DNA from: Undibacterium umbellatum | GTDB taxonomy: Bacteria > Pseudomonadota > Gammaproteobacteria > Burkholderiales > Burkholderiaceae_D | DNA length: 49,975 nucleotides | Direction: 5' to 3' | NCBI RefSeq assembly: GCF_014284125.1 | Contig: NZ_JACOFX010000026.1 | Coordinates: forward strand, 1-49,975 | In this document: one piece after another, positions 1 through 8,528 of the stretch | How the letters are laid out: the number at the start of each line of letters is the position of its first letter | Position numbering within the stretch: the stretch's first letter is position 1 | Notes under the pieces: model-generated | Told to the model about the DNA's origin: nothing | Database searches by the model: none | The model's input: the letters and a program-made list of their open reading frames with translations, nothing else | Program-made: the position numbers and the translations under genes

Positions 1-67
1 CTTGTGCCAGCACAAGTTTCACTGCTTCTTCCCGCAATTCCGGTGTATATCTCTTTTTCTGTTTCAT
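1..67 (-). CDS. IS3-family transposase OrfA, N-terminal fragment (runs off window)
   Basis: The minus strand from 67 encodes MKQKKRYTPELREEAVKLVL and continues past base 1. This is the characteristic N-terminus of IS3-family OrfA proteins (HTH_Tnp_1, COG2963), the small helix-turn-helix protein that binds the IS ends; the catalytic OrfB would follow outside the window. The start is supported by GGAGAA 3-8 bases upstream. Only 22 codons are visible, so the subgroup of IS3 cannot be given. Confidence 0.8.
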   Translation of the reverse strand, partial: MKQKKRYTPELREEAVKLVLAQ

Positions 68-122
68 TATTTCTCCTGATCGTTTATTTTAACAAACAGG
101 AATGTCCTAAAAAATCAGGATA
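1..122 (-). mobile_element. IS3-family insertion sequence, left-edge fragment
   Basis: The first ~120 bases hold the beginning of an IS3-type element read on the minus strand: a start codon at 67 with a GGAGAA ribosome site at 71-76, and upstream an AT-rich end containing TCCTGATTTTTTAGGA (rough palindrome, 105-120). The outer end is placed near 120-125 because in-frame similarity to the neighbouring SUKH gene resumes there. The exact terminal repeat and target duplication cannot be fixed, since the other end lies outside the window. Confidence 0.7.
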
Positions 123-140
123 CCTCAATATAAGCAATTT

Positions 141-458
141 ATGCTTCAATGCGGAAGAGGTGCTGGACTCTATGCAAGAGATTCTGATTTTACTTTCCCT
201 CGTGTGTGTAATTTAAAAAATGAACTGGAGCGAGAGCTCGCTACTGAGGGTATAGCGCTGCCTGACAATGCATTTGTTTTTGCCGCATATCAAGGGTATC
301 AATATAAGTACTTTATCTGCGATGAAAATGAAGACCCGGCCGTGTTTCTTGTTATGTTTACGGATGAGGAAACCTCACCAACTTTGGTAAATGATACTCT
401 TTCGCAAGAGTTATTAGAAGGCATTAGTCAGTACAAATCTGCTTTTTACGAGTCTTAA
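141..458 (+). CDS. SMI1/KNR4 (SUKH) family protein, N-terminally truncated by IS3
   Basis: The reading frame resembles the C-terminal half of SMI1/KNR4 (SUKH) proteins: a run of NLKNELERELATEGIALPDN followed by AFVFAAYQGYQYKYFICDE and an acidic strand, the pattern family members show before their last helix. SUKH proteins are commonly immunity proteins that bind and neutralise toxins of contact-dependent or type VI systems. The frame stays open upstream of Met141 (PQYKQF precedes it) as far as the IS3 end near 122, so the first half of the gene has apparently been removed or separated by the insertion. No start with a ribosome site is seen at 141. It is probably a dead fragment; no cognate toxin is in the window. 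Family call is from motif resemblance only. Confidence 0.6.
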   Translation: MLQCGRGAGLYARDSDFTFPRVCNLKNELERELATEGIALPDNAFVFAAYQGYQYKYFICDENEDPAVFLVMFTDEETSPTLVNDTLSQELLEGISQYKSAFYES

Positions 459-544
459 ACGGGTTGTGAGCATAGCGAAGACTCATTGAAAATCAATGAA
501 TTAAGATGTTTTCTTATGATGTCTGAGGCCGCCGTGTCGGGAGG

Positions 545-1105
545 TTAGAATGGACGCCACTCGATATCTTGCTTCAATGAAAGACCTGAGAAATTTTCCC
601 TCTCAATACGCTCCGCTAGTACATCGCAAATGCAGAGAACCCACTCAATGGAATCCAATAAAAATATTGATTTATTTTTGGCTGCAAGTCCGTCAATGCG
701 AATGCGATTGATCGAGTCGACTACGCCATCCAGTTCAGTGAATGTTGATCTCTTTCGGTCTAGTGCGTCACAAATCGAGCGCACGTTCATGAATCCGTAT
801 TCGCCTTGAAACTTGCAATTGAAAATCACGTCCACTGGAAGAAACTCAAGATCATCTTTTGATGCAAACTCAAAAAGAACATCGGCTAGTGGTTTACGTA
901 GAATTAGCATTGGCCCGCATAGAAAACTATCTGCAGGGGGGTACTCTGACAAGACGTCGATTATGACATTTGGCCATATCTCGGCCAATTGCAGCCCTCC
1001 AGTCAGATTAATGCCCATGAGTGCCTTCATATTCCGAACTTTCGATTCGGTAAAGTCATGATTGGTATCGACTTTGTTTGTCCAGATTCTAAATGTCATA
1101 TTCAA
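545..1105 (-). CDS. Imm11 / DUF1629-like immunity protein
   Basis: 186 aa, cytoplasmic, without signal peptide or membrane segment. The layout matches the DUF1629/Imm11 family: an N-terminal mixed region, a 'LILRKPLADVLFEFASKDDLEFLPVDV' type segment (about residues 66-92) in which a buried residue is compared with a domain border, a 'GYGFMNVRSICDALDRKRS'-like strand-helix, and a C-terminal 'SIFLLDSIEWVLCICDVLAERI' helix. Such proteins are usually encoded next to polymorphic toxins and protect the producer. Here the gene stands beside a broken SUKH gene, so this stretch may be an immunity-gene graveyard without its toxin. The family call rests on pattern resemblance. Confidence 0.6.
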   Translation of the reverse strand: MNMTFRIWTNKVDTNHDFTESKVRNMKALMGINLTGGLQLAEIWPNVIIDVLSEYPPADSFLCGPMLILRKPLADVLFEFASKDDLEFLPVDVIFNCKFQGEYGFMNVRSICDALDRKRSTFTELDGVVDSINRIRIDGLAAKNKSIFLLDSIEWVLCICDVLAERIERENFSGLSLKQDIEWRPF

Positions 1106-1222
1106 TTTCTAATTCCCAATAGGCATCGAGGCGGATATTCTTTTTTTGCACATTAAAAAATTCAGTGCTTGGCCACCGCATTCATAAATCCTATCTGAAT
1201 TAAAGGAAGCGAAGTCAGGTCG

Positions 1223-1244
1223 TTCATTCATTCATTCATTCATT
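1223..1244. repeat. TTCA tetranucleotide microsatellite (5.5 units)
   Basis: Positions 1223-1244 read TTCA repeated five and a half times without error. It lies in the 275-base gap between the Imm11-like gene (start 1105) and the 3' end of the secreted-protein gene (1381), about 120 bases upstream of the Imm11-like start codon. Tetranucleotide tracts can change length by slippage and sometimes tune promoters; here that is only a possibility. Nothing else is seen in this gap. Confidence 0.7.
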
Positions 1245-1380
1245 GGCGCGCGATTGTCCTTCCGAAGTAGTACTCTTTGTCTATGTCTGGAGAAGTACTT
1301 TTTTTGCATTAATTCACATCTTCAACAAGCAAGACTCACGGCAATTAATCCCGTGCAATCGCTCGCCCTACGCATTGGAT

Positions 1381-1905
1381 TTATTGTCTATTTGCAGGTA
1401 TGCAGCTTGCATCCAGTACATAATGCCTGGATCGTCGGTTTTTCATTGTACCTTCCATGCTCTGTACGCTTATCGTGTTGCCGGTGATTTTCCATCTGGA
1501 AGCAGATACATTCAGTTCATGCAGCTTGCTGCAATCGCCTGTCTTGTAAAACATCAAAAAGTCATTTGAACCACTGAATTCATGGGTGACCAATACTTGC
1601 TCATCCTGGCTCAGATAGACATCCTTTCTGACCCAGATACCGCTATTGATTCCGCACTGGCTCTGGTTTGCGCTGTGCAATACCTGCAAGGGTGGTTCAG
1701 GGAAAGCATCAACCTCCGGATTATTGGCATCGCTATGGAAGCGCAACTCCACGGATTTTGCCTTTGCATGGAATGTCTCATACTGCCCAGGCTTGAGCGG
1801 GGTAACCGGGATACTCTCCAGCTTGCAACTGGCGGCATGTACCTGTGTCGCCAGGATACAGCTCAGTGTCATGACCAAGGAGGTGGTCTTAATTGTCGTA
1901 TTCAT
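1381..1905 (-). CDS. Secreted hypothetical protein
   Basis: A protein of about 174 aa with a clear Sec signal peptide (MNTTIKTTSLVMTLSCILAT followed by an A-x-A-like QVHAA cleavage site) and a mature part containing four cysteines (CKLE, QCGI, DCSK, SCIP) that could make two disulfides, consistent with the periplasm or cell exterior. The start at 1905 is chosen because it puts the signal peptide directly at the N-terminus; an upstream ATG at 1923 would add MHRTTK. No named domain is recognised. It is transcribed divergently from the M28 peptidase gene at 2038, with about 130 bases between them for promoters. Confidence 0.6.
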   Translation of the reverse strand: MNTTIKTTSLVMTLSCILATQVHAASCKLESIPVTPLKPGQYETFHAKAKSVELRFHSDANNPEVDAFPEPPLQVLHSANQSQCGINSGIWVRKDVYLSQDEQVLVTHEFSGSNDFLMFYKTGDCSKLHELNVSASRWKITGNTISVQSMEGTMKNRRSRHYVLDASCIPANRQ

Positions 1906-2037
1906 TTTAGTTGTGCGGTGCAACCCGACTTTACAGGGAATAGATTTATAGGAAATTTTATACGTAGATGTTGAACGTATTCTGATTTTCTTGCTCTAAA
2001 CTGGCTGCCTTATTCTCTCATCTGGTCTCGAATAATA

Positions 2038-3648
2038 ATGAAAAAACATTCCGCATACTATTTATCTTCTGCCTTCCTGACATTTGTACTAGGGCTTCCG
2101 GCACATGGCTTCGCCCAGATGCAGGTAAATGAAACCACCTTGCGCGCTCATCTGGCTCTTCTTTCTTCTGACTTGTTTGAAGGCCGAGGCACAGGTCAGC
2201 ATGGGGGTGACCTGACGGTAGCTTATTTAGAAACGCAAGCTGCCATTGCCGGGTTATTGCCACCTAATGGCAAGAGCTACAGGCAGGCCGTCAGCATCAG
2301 GGGTATCAAGTCTTTGCCAATGGAAAGCTCTGTCAATATACATCTTGCCAGGTCACTCAATCTGACTTTTGGCACTGACTGGCTCTGGAGTGCAGGTGAT
2401 GCCATGAGCTCGCATCGGTTTGATCATGAATTACTGTTCGTCGGTTATGGCATCAATGCGCCAGAAGAGCAATGGGATGACTTCAAAGATGTAGACTGCA
2501 AAGGCAAAATCCTGGTCGTTATGGTGAATGATCCTCAACCGACTGCTGAGCAGCCAGACCGCTTTGGTGGCAAGGCCTTGACTTATTATGGTCGTCGTTC
2601 TTACAAGACTGAGGAGGCCTTGCGGCGCGGTGCTGCAGGCGTTTTGCTGATACACACTGACACCTCTGCCAACGCCAACTGGGATGTTTTGAAAAACGGT
2701 GGCATGGGTGAGCAATTCCAGTTGGTGAAAAAGGATGCTCAAGGCCTGGCGATACAGGGCTGGATCACCGATGGTGCCGCAAACACCCTGTTTGCGGCAT
2801 CGGGCCTGGATTTGAATGCCCTGCGCCAGGCTGCCGAGCGCAGGGATTTCAAGCCTGTCGCCATCAAGGCCAGGCTCAAGGGTGAAGCAAAATCACAAAT
2901 ACGCCAGCTGGAGCAATTCAATATTGCTGGCATCGTGCCAGGTACAGACGCGCAACTGAAAGATGAACTGGTGATCTACAGCGCACATTGGGATCACATG
3001 GGCAAGCAGGAGGGAGCTGGTGATGTCATTTATAACGGTGCCGTTGACAATGGTTCAGGAACAGCAGCCTTACTGGCGATGGCAAAAGCAGCAGTGCAGC
3101 AACCGACAAAACGCAGCCAGATGTTCTTGTGGGTAGCTGCTGAAGAACAGGGCCTGCTCGGTAGCGCCTGGTATGCTGCGCATCCAATATGGCCACTGAA
3201 TAAAACGGCTGCCGCATTGAATCTGGATACCCTCAATTTTGTCGGTCGCACCAAAGATATCAGTGCCTTTGGCGCAGACCGCAGTGACCTCATCGTCGCT
3301 GCCAACAAGGTGGCGCAAAGCATGGGTATGGTAATAGCCCCACCTCGTGTGGATGTGGCGGGCGGCTATTTTCGCAGTGATCACTTCAGCTTTGCCAAGG
3401 CCGGTGTACCGGCATTCTCCATAGGCAGTGGCCGTGACTATATCCATGAGCCGCAAGCTTCACTGGAAAAAGCCCGTGGCTATGGCAAGCGCTATCACCA
3501 GGTCACTGATGAATATGATGCCAGTTGGGATTTGTCTGGAATGACCGAACAGGCGCAGTTTACCTTGAATCTGGGGCGAGAAATTGCCAACGCTAAATCG
3601 ATGCCTGCGTGGAAGGAAAATGATGTTTTTTCCAAAGTGCGAAAATAA
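2038..3648 (+). CDS. Secreted M28 family aminopeptidase
   Basis: 536 aa with a signal peptide (residues 1-26, ending AHGFA). A PA-like insertion (about residues 130-270, 'DVDCKGKILVVMVNDP') precedes a zinc peptidase domain. M28 metal ligands are visible in order: the His in SAHWDHMG (~317), Asp in GAVDNGSG (~337), the Glu pair in AAEEQGLLG (~372), Asp in ALNLDTLNF (~400) and His in RSDHFSFAKAG (~455). These enzymes use two zincs to release N-terminal residues from peptides in the periplasm or medium. It lies 190 bases upstream of another secreted metallopeptidase (M13), pointing to a shared role in peptide scavenging. No strong Shine-Dalgarno precedes the ATG. The family is secure; the substrate is unknown. 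Confidence 0.93.
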   Translation: MKKHSAYYLSSAFLTFVLGLPAHGFAQMQVNETTLRAHLALLSSDLFEGRGTGQHGGDLTVAYLETQAAIAGLLPPNGKSYRQAVSIRGIKSLPMESSVNIHLARSLNLTFGTDWLWSAGDAMSSHRFDHELLFVGYGINAPEEQWDDFKDVDCKGKILVVMVNDPQPTAEQPDRFGGKALTYYGRRSYKTEEALRRGAAGVLLIHTDTSANANWDVLKNGGMGEQFQLVKKDAQGLAIQGWITDGAANTLFAASGLDLNALRQAAERRDFKPVAIKARLKGEAKSQIRQLEQFNIAGIVPGTDAQLKDELVIYSAHWDHMGKQEGAGDVIYNGAVDNGSGTAALLAMAKAAVQQPTKRSQMFLWVAAEEQGLLGSAWYAAHPIWPLNKTAAALNLDTLNFVGRTKDISAFGADRSDLIVAANKVAQSMGMVIAPPRVDVAGGYFRSDHFSFAKAGVPAFSIGSGRDYIHEPQASLEKARGYGKRYHQVTDEYDASWDLSGMTEQAQFTLNLGREIANAKSMPAWKENDVFSKVRK

Positions 3649-3700
3649 GAAAAATCGAACAAACACTTGAACTTGTTGTAGTCACTAGTCTCAAAGCTGT

Positions 3701-3716
3701 GCCACTCACATGTGGC
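3701..3716 (+). terminator. Weak hairpin downstream of the M28 gene
   Basis: GCCAC (3701-3705) and GTGGC (3712-3716) form a small stem followed by CTTTC, about 50 bases after the M28 stop. It lacks a proper T-run, so termination here is only possible. Confidence 0.25.
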
Positions 3717-3840
3717 TTTCAGGCCCGATTTTATGATCAAGCAAAACGCTTTTCATTCATTGAAAAGGAAAATAAATAGTCTTGATATCGGCAGGCTTAA
3801 GCAAGGCTTGCAAGCCACTTCATCTACAAGAAAGAAAATA

Positions 3841-5907
3841 ATGAGTAAGACAAAGTTCGCATTAACGCCAATTGCCAGTGTATGTCTGCGAGTCATGCTG
3901 GCCTTGCCATTGACGCACAGTATGGCGCATGCCGCCGAGACCTCCCTTGCTGCAGTAAAAAAAGAGTCGGGCATGGATACTTCGGTCGCACCGGGAGATG
4001 ATTTTTATCGCTATGTGAATGGTGGCTGGTTGAAGAATGTGGCCATCCCTGACCATAAAGTCGCAGTAGGGAATTTTGATAGCCTGATAGAACAGTCTGA
4101 CACCAAAGTTTTGAAATTGATCGAGCAGGCCACCACGGCAGCGCCAGGCAGCCCGGTACGCAAGGTCGGCGACTTTTACTCCGCACATCTGAATATTGAT
4201 GCGATCAATCAGCGTGGCCTGGCACCATTGCAAGGCGAGATGCAAAGCATTTCTGCATTGCAAGATAAAACCAGTCTCGCGACCTACCTGGGCAAGCATT
4301 TGCGTGCCGATGTTGACCCACTTAATACTGCCAACATCTTTACAGAAAATCTGTTTGGACTGTGGGTGGCACAGGGTTTTCATGACCATAAAAAATACAT
4401 GCCCTACCTCTTGCAAGGTGGGCTGGGTCTGGCAAATCGTGAATATTATTTGTCCAGAAGCCCCAAGATGGTCGAGCTCAGGAAAAATTATCTGGCTTAC
4501 ATTGCTGGGACACTGAAGTTGGCCGATGTTCCTGATGCAGAGCAAGCTGCCAAGCGGGTATTTGACCTGGAAATGGCGATTGCCAAAGGTCACACCAATC
4601 GTGAAGCAACTTCCGATGTGATGCAGGCTGACAATACCTGGAGCATGGCCGATTTTCACAAGAAAGCACGTGGCCTGGACTGGAAGGCTTACTTCAAGGC
4701 GGCTGGTCTGGATGGGCAAGAAAAATTCATCATCTGGCATCCCAGTGCATTGAAAGCCTCGTCCACATTGGTCGCTAATACGGCACTGGCAAGTTGGCAG
4801 GATTATTTGCGTTTTCATGTCATCAATCAGCGCGTCAATGTGTTACCGCAGGCTTTCTTTGAACAGAAATTCAAATTCTATAGTGCCCTCACCGGTGCCA
4901 AGGCACCGCAGCCGCGCTGGAAGTATGCAGTTTCCGCAACCAATGAGGCGCTCGGTGAAGAAGTCGGCAAGCTCTATGTGGCCGAGAATTTTTCACCCGA
5001 GGCCAAGACCCGTGTCAACGGTATGGTGACGAATTTGCTGACAGCTTTTGGCGAACGCGTGCAGGCACTGAAATGGATGACACCAGCCACCAAGCAGGAA
5101 GCCCTGGCGAAGATCAAGGCGACTTATGTGGGTGTCGGCTACCCTGACAAATGGCGTGATTATTCGGGTTTGAGTGTGGACGTGAATGATGCTTACGGCA
5201 ATAACGAACGTGTGCAAGAGTTTGCCTATCGCCGTGCCTTGGCAAAATTTGGCCAGCCCGTCGATGCCACTGAATGGTGTATGAATCCGCAACTGGTGAA
5301 CGCGGTTAACATGCCTATGCAAAATGCCATCAATTTTCCTGCGGCTTATTTGCAGTCACCAAATTTTGATTTGAATGCCAGTGATGCGACTAACTATGGC
5401 GCGCTGGGCGCCACCATAGGCCATGAAATCAGTCACAGCTTCGACAATTCAGGTTCCATGTTTGATGCGAAAGGTGAATTGCGCAACTGGTGGAGCAAGG
5501 CTGATATGGCATATTTCAAAACTTCATCCAAAGCCTTGATCGCGCAATTTAACCAGTACCAGGCTTTCCCTGATCTGGCTGTCAATGGCGCTCAGACACT
5601 GGGTGAAAATATTGCTGATCTGGCTGGCTTGATGGCCGCCTATGATGCCTATCACGCTTCCATGAAGCAAAAGGGACAGGCGATCACCAAGGAAGATGAC
5701 AAAGAATTTTTCTTGTCTTATGCCTATAGCTGGCGTCGTAAGATGCGTGATGAAACTTTGCGTACGGTCATCATTACCAATGAACATGCACCAGTACAAT
5801 ACCGGGTGCTGACGGTACGTAACCTGGATGCCTGGTACGATGCATTTGCCGTACAGCCTGGGCACAAGCAATACCTGGCACCAAAAGATCGCGTTAAGAT
5901 CTGGTAA
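3841..5907 (+). CDS. M13 family (neprilysin-like) zinc metallopeptidase
   Basis: 688 aa from ATG 3841; an upstream in-frame Met at 3712 would put 43 residues before the signal peptide, whereas 3841 follows AGAAAGAAA and begins a clean Sec signal (about residues 1-33, ending HAA). The mature enzyme begins with the family's hallmark 'VAPGDDFYRYVNGGWL'. The zinc site HEISH in IGHEISHSFDNSG (~525) and the third ligand in ENIADLAGL (~582) are intact, as is the C-terminal 'DRVKIW', so it should be active. M13 enzymes cut oligopeptides at the amino side of hydrophobic residues; bacterial members are periplasmic or secreted. It ends 12 bases before the convergent LytTR regulator. Confidence 0.95.
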   Translation: MSKTKFALTPIASVCLRVMLALPLTHSMAHAAETSLAAVKKESGMDTSVAPGDDFYRYVNGGWLKNVAIPDHKVAVGNFDSLIEQSDTKVLKLIEQATTAAPGSPVRKVGDFYSAHLNIDAINQRGLAPLQGEMQSISALQDKTSLATYLGKHLRADVDPLNTANIFTENLFGLWVAQGFHDHKKYMPYLLQGGLGLANREYYLSRSPKMVELRKNYLAYIAGTLKLADVPDAEQAAKRVFDLEMAIAKGHTNREATSDVMQADNTWSMADFHKKARGLDWKAYFKAAGLDGQEKFIIWHPSALKASSTLVANTALASWQDYLRFHVINQRVNVLPQAFFEQKFKFYSALTGAKAPQPRWKYAVSATNEALGEEVGKLYVAENFSPEAKTRVNGMVTNLLTAFGERVQALKWMTPATKQEALAKIKATYVGVGYPDKWRDYSGLSVDVNDAYGNNERVQEFAYRRALAKFGQPVDATEWCMNPQLVNAVNMPMQNAINFPAAYLQSPNFDLNASDATNYGALGATIGHEISHSFDNSGSMFDAKGELRNWWSKADMAYFKTSSKALIAQFNQYQAFPDLAVNGAQTLGENIADLAGLMAAYDAYHASMKQKGQAITKEDDKEFFLSYAYSWRRKMRDETLRTVIITNEHAPVQYRVLTVRNLDAWYDAFAVQPGHKQYLAPKDRVKIW

Positions 5908-5919
5908 GGCAAGATGAGT

Positions 5920-6714
5920 TCAGGCTGGCCGCATGCCATCATGCATGCGTCGCCTGACTTCGGCAACATAGCGCTCGCTGACGGGGACTTTATCCTGGTT
6001 GGCGAGCACTAGTTGATACACACCATCCCCCAGCACTTCAAGCTGGCTGAACTGGTCGCAGCGCACGATGGCACTGCGGTGTACGCGTAGGTAGCTTGCC
6101 GGATCGAGATGTTTTTCCAGCTGACTCAGAGCAACCCTGTGCAATACTTTTCTCTGCACCATGTGCAATTGCATATAATTTCCTGCTGCTTCTATCCATA
6201 ATACATCGGCCAGTTGTATGCATTCTATGCGGCCTATCGAGCGTACACTTATTTGTTGCCAGTAAGCTGGTTGCTCTTTCTTCGCTTCATCTTCTGCCTT
6301 GACGTAATGCCCCATGGCTTGTGCATAACTGGCTTGCTGACGCTGTTTGAGCATGGCAGCAGCGCGTTCCAGAGATATCGCCAGGCGCTGGTCGTCAAAA
6401 GGCTTGAGCAAATAATCCAGAGCATGCAGGTCAAAGGCTTCTATCGCATGGGCGTTAAATGCAGTCACAAATATCACCAGTGGCGGCGAGGTTTGTGTAC
6501 TCAGTTCACGCGCCAGCGCCAGGCCGGTTTCGCGTGGCATTTGTATGTCGAGGAAGATGATGTCGACGGCGTGGGCATGCAGTGCTTCGCGCGCTGTGGC
6601 AACACTGGGACACTCGGCGACGATGCTCCAGCCAGGATGATCCTGCAAGGCATAGCGCAAATTGGCGCGCCCCGGTTCTTCATCATCGACGATCAGTGCA
6701 CGTATAGTGTTCAT
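5920..6714 (-). CDS. LytTR-family response regulator (pair 1)
   Basis: 264 aa. An N-terminal receiver domain (1-120) has the acidic pair D10-D11, phospho-acceptor Asp56 in IIFLDIQMP and the Lys in LLKPF. A C-terminal LytTR DNA-binding domain (about 155-258) shows 'ISVRSIGRIECIQLADVLWI', 'EAAGNYMQLH' and 'YLRVHRSAIV'. The start overlaps the stop of the histidine kinase gene by 4 bases (ATGA), so the two are translationally coupled. LytTR regulators bind short direct repeats in promoters; targets are not apparent here. It is strongly similar to the regulator at 16721-17494, so the pairs are paralogues. Confidence 0.93.
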   Translation of the reverse strand: MNTIRALIVDDEEPGRANLRYALQDHPGWSIVAECPSVATAREALHAHAVDIIFLDIQMPRETGLALARELSTQTSPPLVIFVTAFNAHAIEAFDLHALDYLLKPFDDQRLAISLERAAAMLKQRQQASYAQAMGHYVKAEDEAKKEQPAYWQQISVRSIGRIECIQLADVLWIEAAGNYMQLHMVQRKVLHRVALSQLEKHLDPASYLRVHRSAIVRCDQFSQLEVLGDGVYQLVLANQDKVPVSERYVAEVRRRMHDGMRPA

Positions 6715-7856
6715 GCGGCGGCGCTTTCCGGCATATGCAAGGGCATGCGGATTTCCACTTCGTAGCGAAGCTGACCATCACCTTGTGTACGTTCGCTATG
6801 CATGCTGGCGCGTCCTGCATAAATCAATTCCAGCCTGGCGCGTGTTTGAGGCAGGCCCAGTCCCAGGCCGGGGTTGGCAGCGATGCCATCGGTGACGGTA
6901 TTGCTGACCTTGATGCTGAGTTCTTCTGCTTGCAGGCTGAATTGCATGCGGATATCGCTGCTGCCTTCATGGCAATCCAGATCATGGCGCAAGGCATTTT
7001 CCAGCAAGGGTTGCAGCAGCAGGGGCGGGCAATCACCCGCCAATACGTTTGCTGTATCGCCGGCGATGCTGATCTGCAGACGTTGACCATAACGCAGCCT
7101 TTGCAATTCCAGATAATCGCGTATGAATGTCATTTCATCTTCCAGGCGCACCCAGTCCTTGGTGCTGGCGGTCAGCGCATAACGCAGCAAATCACTGAGC
7201 CGGTTCAGGCCGGTCAGGGCAATGCGCTTGTCGTCGGCACGTACCAGGGCGCTGATGGCATTGAGGCAGTTGAATATGAAATGCGGCTCCAGTTGCCCGC
7301 GCAAGGCATCCAGTCTTTGCTGTTCCAGATCCAGCCGCAGATGCAATACATCGTTCAAGGATTGCTGCAAAACTTGTTCACGTATTCGTGCCTGTCGCCA
7401 GGTGCAGATTGCCAGCACGGCAATGAAGGTGCCGGTAGACCAGGCAAATTCGAGGAAGATAGTAAAACCACGCAGATTGAAAGCGGTGCTCACTATGTCC
7501 TGCAAGCCGAAACCGGGTTTGTCCCTGAGCAGATCAAGGATGGCGATATACATCAATTCCAGCGGCAGAAAGCCCAGTAGCATCACGCCATAGGCCAGCG
7601 CGATGCCACCCGCTTTGCTGAGAAGTCGTTCACGCCGCATGAAAATCAGGTAAAGGCAGGTGCTGAAGACCATCATCAGCAGATGGCTGCTGACCCAGGC
7701 CCACAGTATGTCGCTGTAGCTACGCTGGGTACCATGCTTGACCAGATCACCATAATTGCCCAGCGCACCGACTGCACACAAGCTGGTCCATATCAGGATG
7801 TTGTTCAGCAAAAGCTTGAGCAGACTGGCTGCCGTATAGGCTGGAGGCTGGGTCAT
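6711..7856 (-). CDS. LytS-type sensor histidine kinase (pair 1)
   Basis: 381 aa. Four hydrophobic segments in the first ~150 residues form a membrane sensor without a large periplasmic domain. The His_kinase domain (PF06580) begins with 'LEPHFIFNCLNAISALV', whose His is the phosphorylation site, followed by 'FIRDYLELQRLRYG', the N-box 'LLENALRHDLD' and the glycine-rich 'PGLGLGLPQTRARLEL'. It should phosphorylate the LytTR regulator encoded directly downstream with a 4-base overlap. The signal sensed is unknown. The kinase core is almost the same, segment by segment, as that of the kinase at 15545-16696. Confidence 0.92.
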   Translation of the reverse strand: MTQPPAYTAASLLKLLLNNILIWTSLCAVGALGNYGDLVKHGTQRSYSDILWAWVSSHLLMMVFSTCLYLIFMRRERLLSKAGGIALAYGVMLLGFLPLELMYIAILDLLRDKPGFGLQDIVSTAFNLRGFTIFLEFAWSTGTFIAVLAICTWRQARIREQVLQQSLNDVLHLRLDLEQQRLDALRGQLEPHFIFNCLNAISALVRADDKRIALTGLNRLSDLLRYALTASTKDWVRLEDEMTFIRDYLELQRLRYGQRLQISIAGDTANVLAGDCPPLLLQPLLENALRHDLDCHEGSSDIRMQFSLQAEELSIKVSNTVTDGIAANPGLGLGLPQTRARLELIYAGRASMHSERTQGDGQLRYEVEIRMPLHMPESAAA

Positions 7857-8042
7857 CGCGTAGTGTCAGGGCTGGCATTTTCCATATTGAACAGTATAGC
7901 AGTCAGCACGGCGGTATTTGCTGGCCTTCAGAGGGAGTAGAAACAGGGTTTCGGGGTTTCGTCACAAGGTCTGCCATGGCATTTACCGTTGCCAGATAAT
8001 CGCCTGCAGCAGTCAATCTCAGCGTGGGCAATGGAGGGCAGG

Positions 8043-8528
8043 ATGGATGTGAATCTGAAAGTGAATGGACAAGTACGCAAGTGTCAGGCAGATGGCGATA
8101 CTCCGCTGCTATGGATATTGCGCGAAGACCTGGGCCTGACCGGCACCAAGTTTGGTTGTGGTGCCGGGCAATGCGGTGCCTGTACCGTGCATCTGGATGG
8201 GCAGGCTCTGCGCAGTTGCGTCATGCCGGTGGCAAGTCTGAATGGGCGCAATATCACTACGATAGAAGGTTTGTCCCCCGACCGCAGCCATGTCTTGCAA
8301 CAGGCCTGGATAGAGCATCAGGTGCCACAATGTGGTTATTGCCAGTCTGGCATGCTGATGGCCGCCGCCGCTTTGCTAAAGACTACGCCACATCCCAGCG
8401 ACCAGCAAATTGACGCCGCGATGACCAATCTGTGTCGCTGCGGTACTTATCCGCGTGTCAGGGCGGCCATACACACGGCCGCAGGCAAACTCAAGCCGCT
8501 GGCAGGCAAGAATGGCGGGAAAATATGA
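8043..8528 (+). CDS. Small (2Fe-2S) subunit of a molybdenum hydroxylase (IorA-like)
   Basis: 161 aa from ATG 8043, chosen because GGAGGG sits at 8033-8038; the frame is open further upstream but without a ribosome site. The N-terminal plant-type ferredoxin domain has 'GCGAGQCGACTVHLDG...SC', the C-terminal helical domain has 'CGYCQSGM' and 'CRCGTYPRVRAA', giving the eight cysteines for two [2Fe-2S] clusters. Partners of this type pass electrons from the molybdenum subunit. Its stop overlaps the start of the large subunit gene by 4 bases. There is no FAD subunit, as in the isoquinoline 1-oxidoreductase / aldehyde dehydrogenase branch of the xanthine oxidase family. Confidence 0.93.
   Translation: MDVNLKVNGQVRKCQADGDTPLLWILREDLGLTGTKFGCGAGQCGACTVHLDGQALRSCVMPVASLNGRNITTIEGLSPDRSHVLQQAWIEHQVPQCGYCQSGMLMAAAALLKTTPHPSDQQIDAAMTNLCRCGTYPRVRAAIHTAAGKLKPLAGKNGGKI

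Noticed and set aside
1223..1244. TTCA tandem repeat as a CRISPR remnant
   Set aside because: Units are 4 bases with no spacers; it is a simple microsatellite.
3862..4818. 318-codon minus-strand frame opposite the M13 peptidase gene
   Set aside because: Antisense shadow of a strongly supported coding region; the translation is Cys/His/Ile-rich with no family resemblance.
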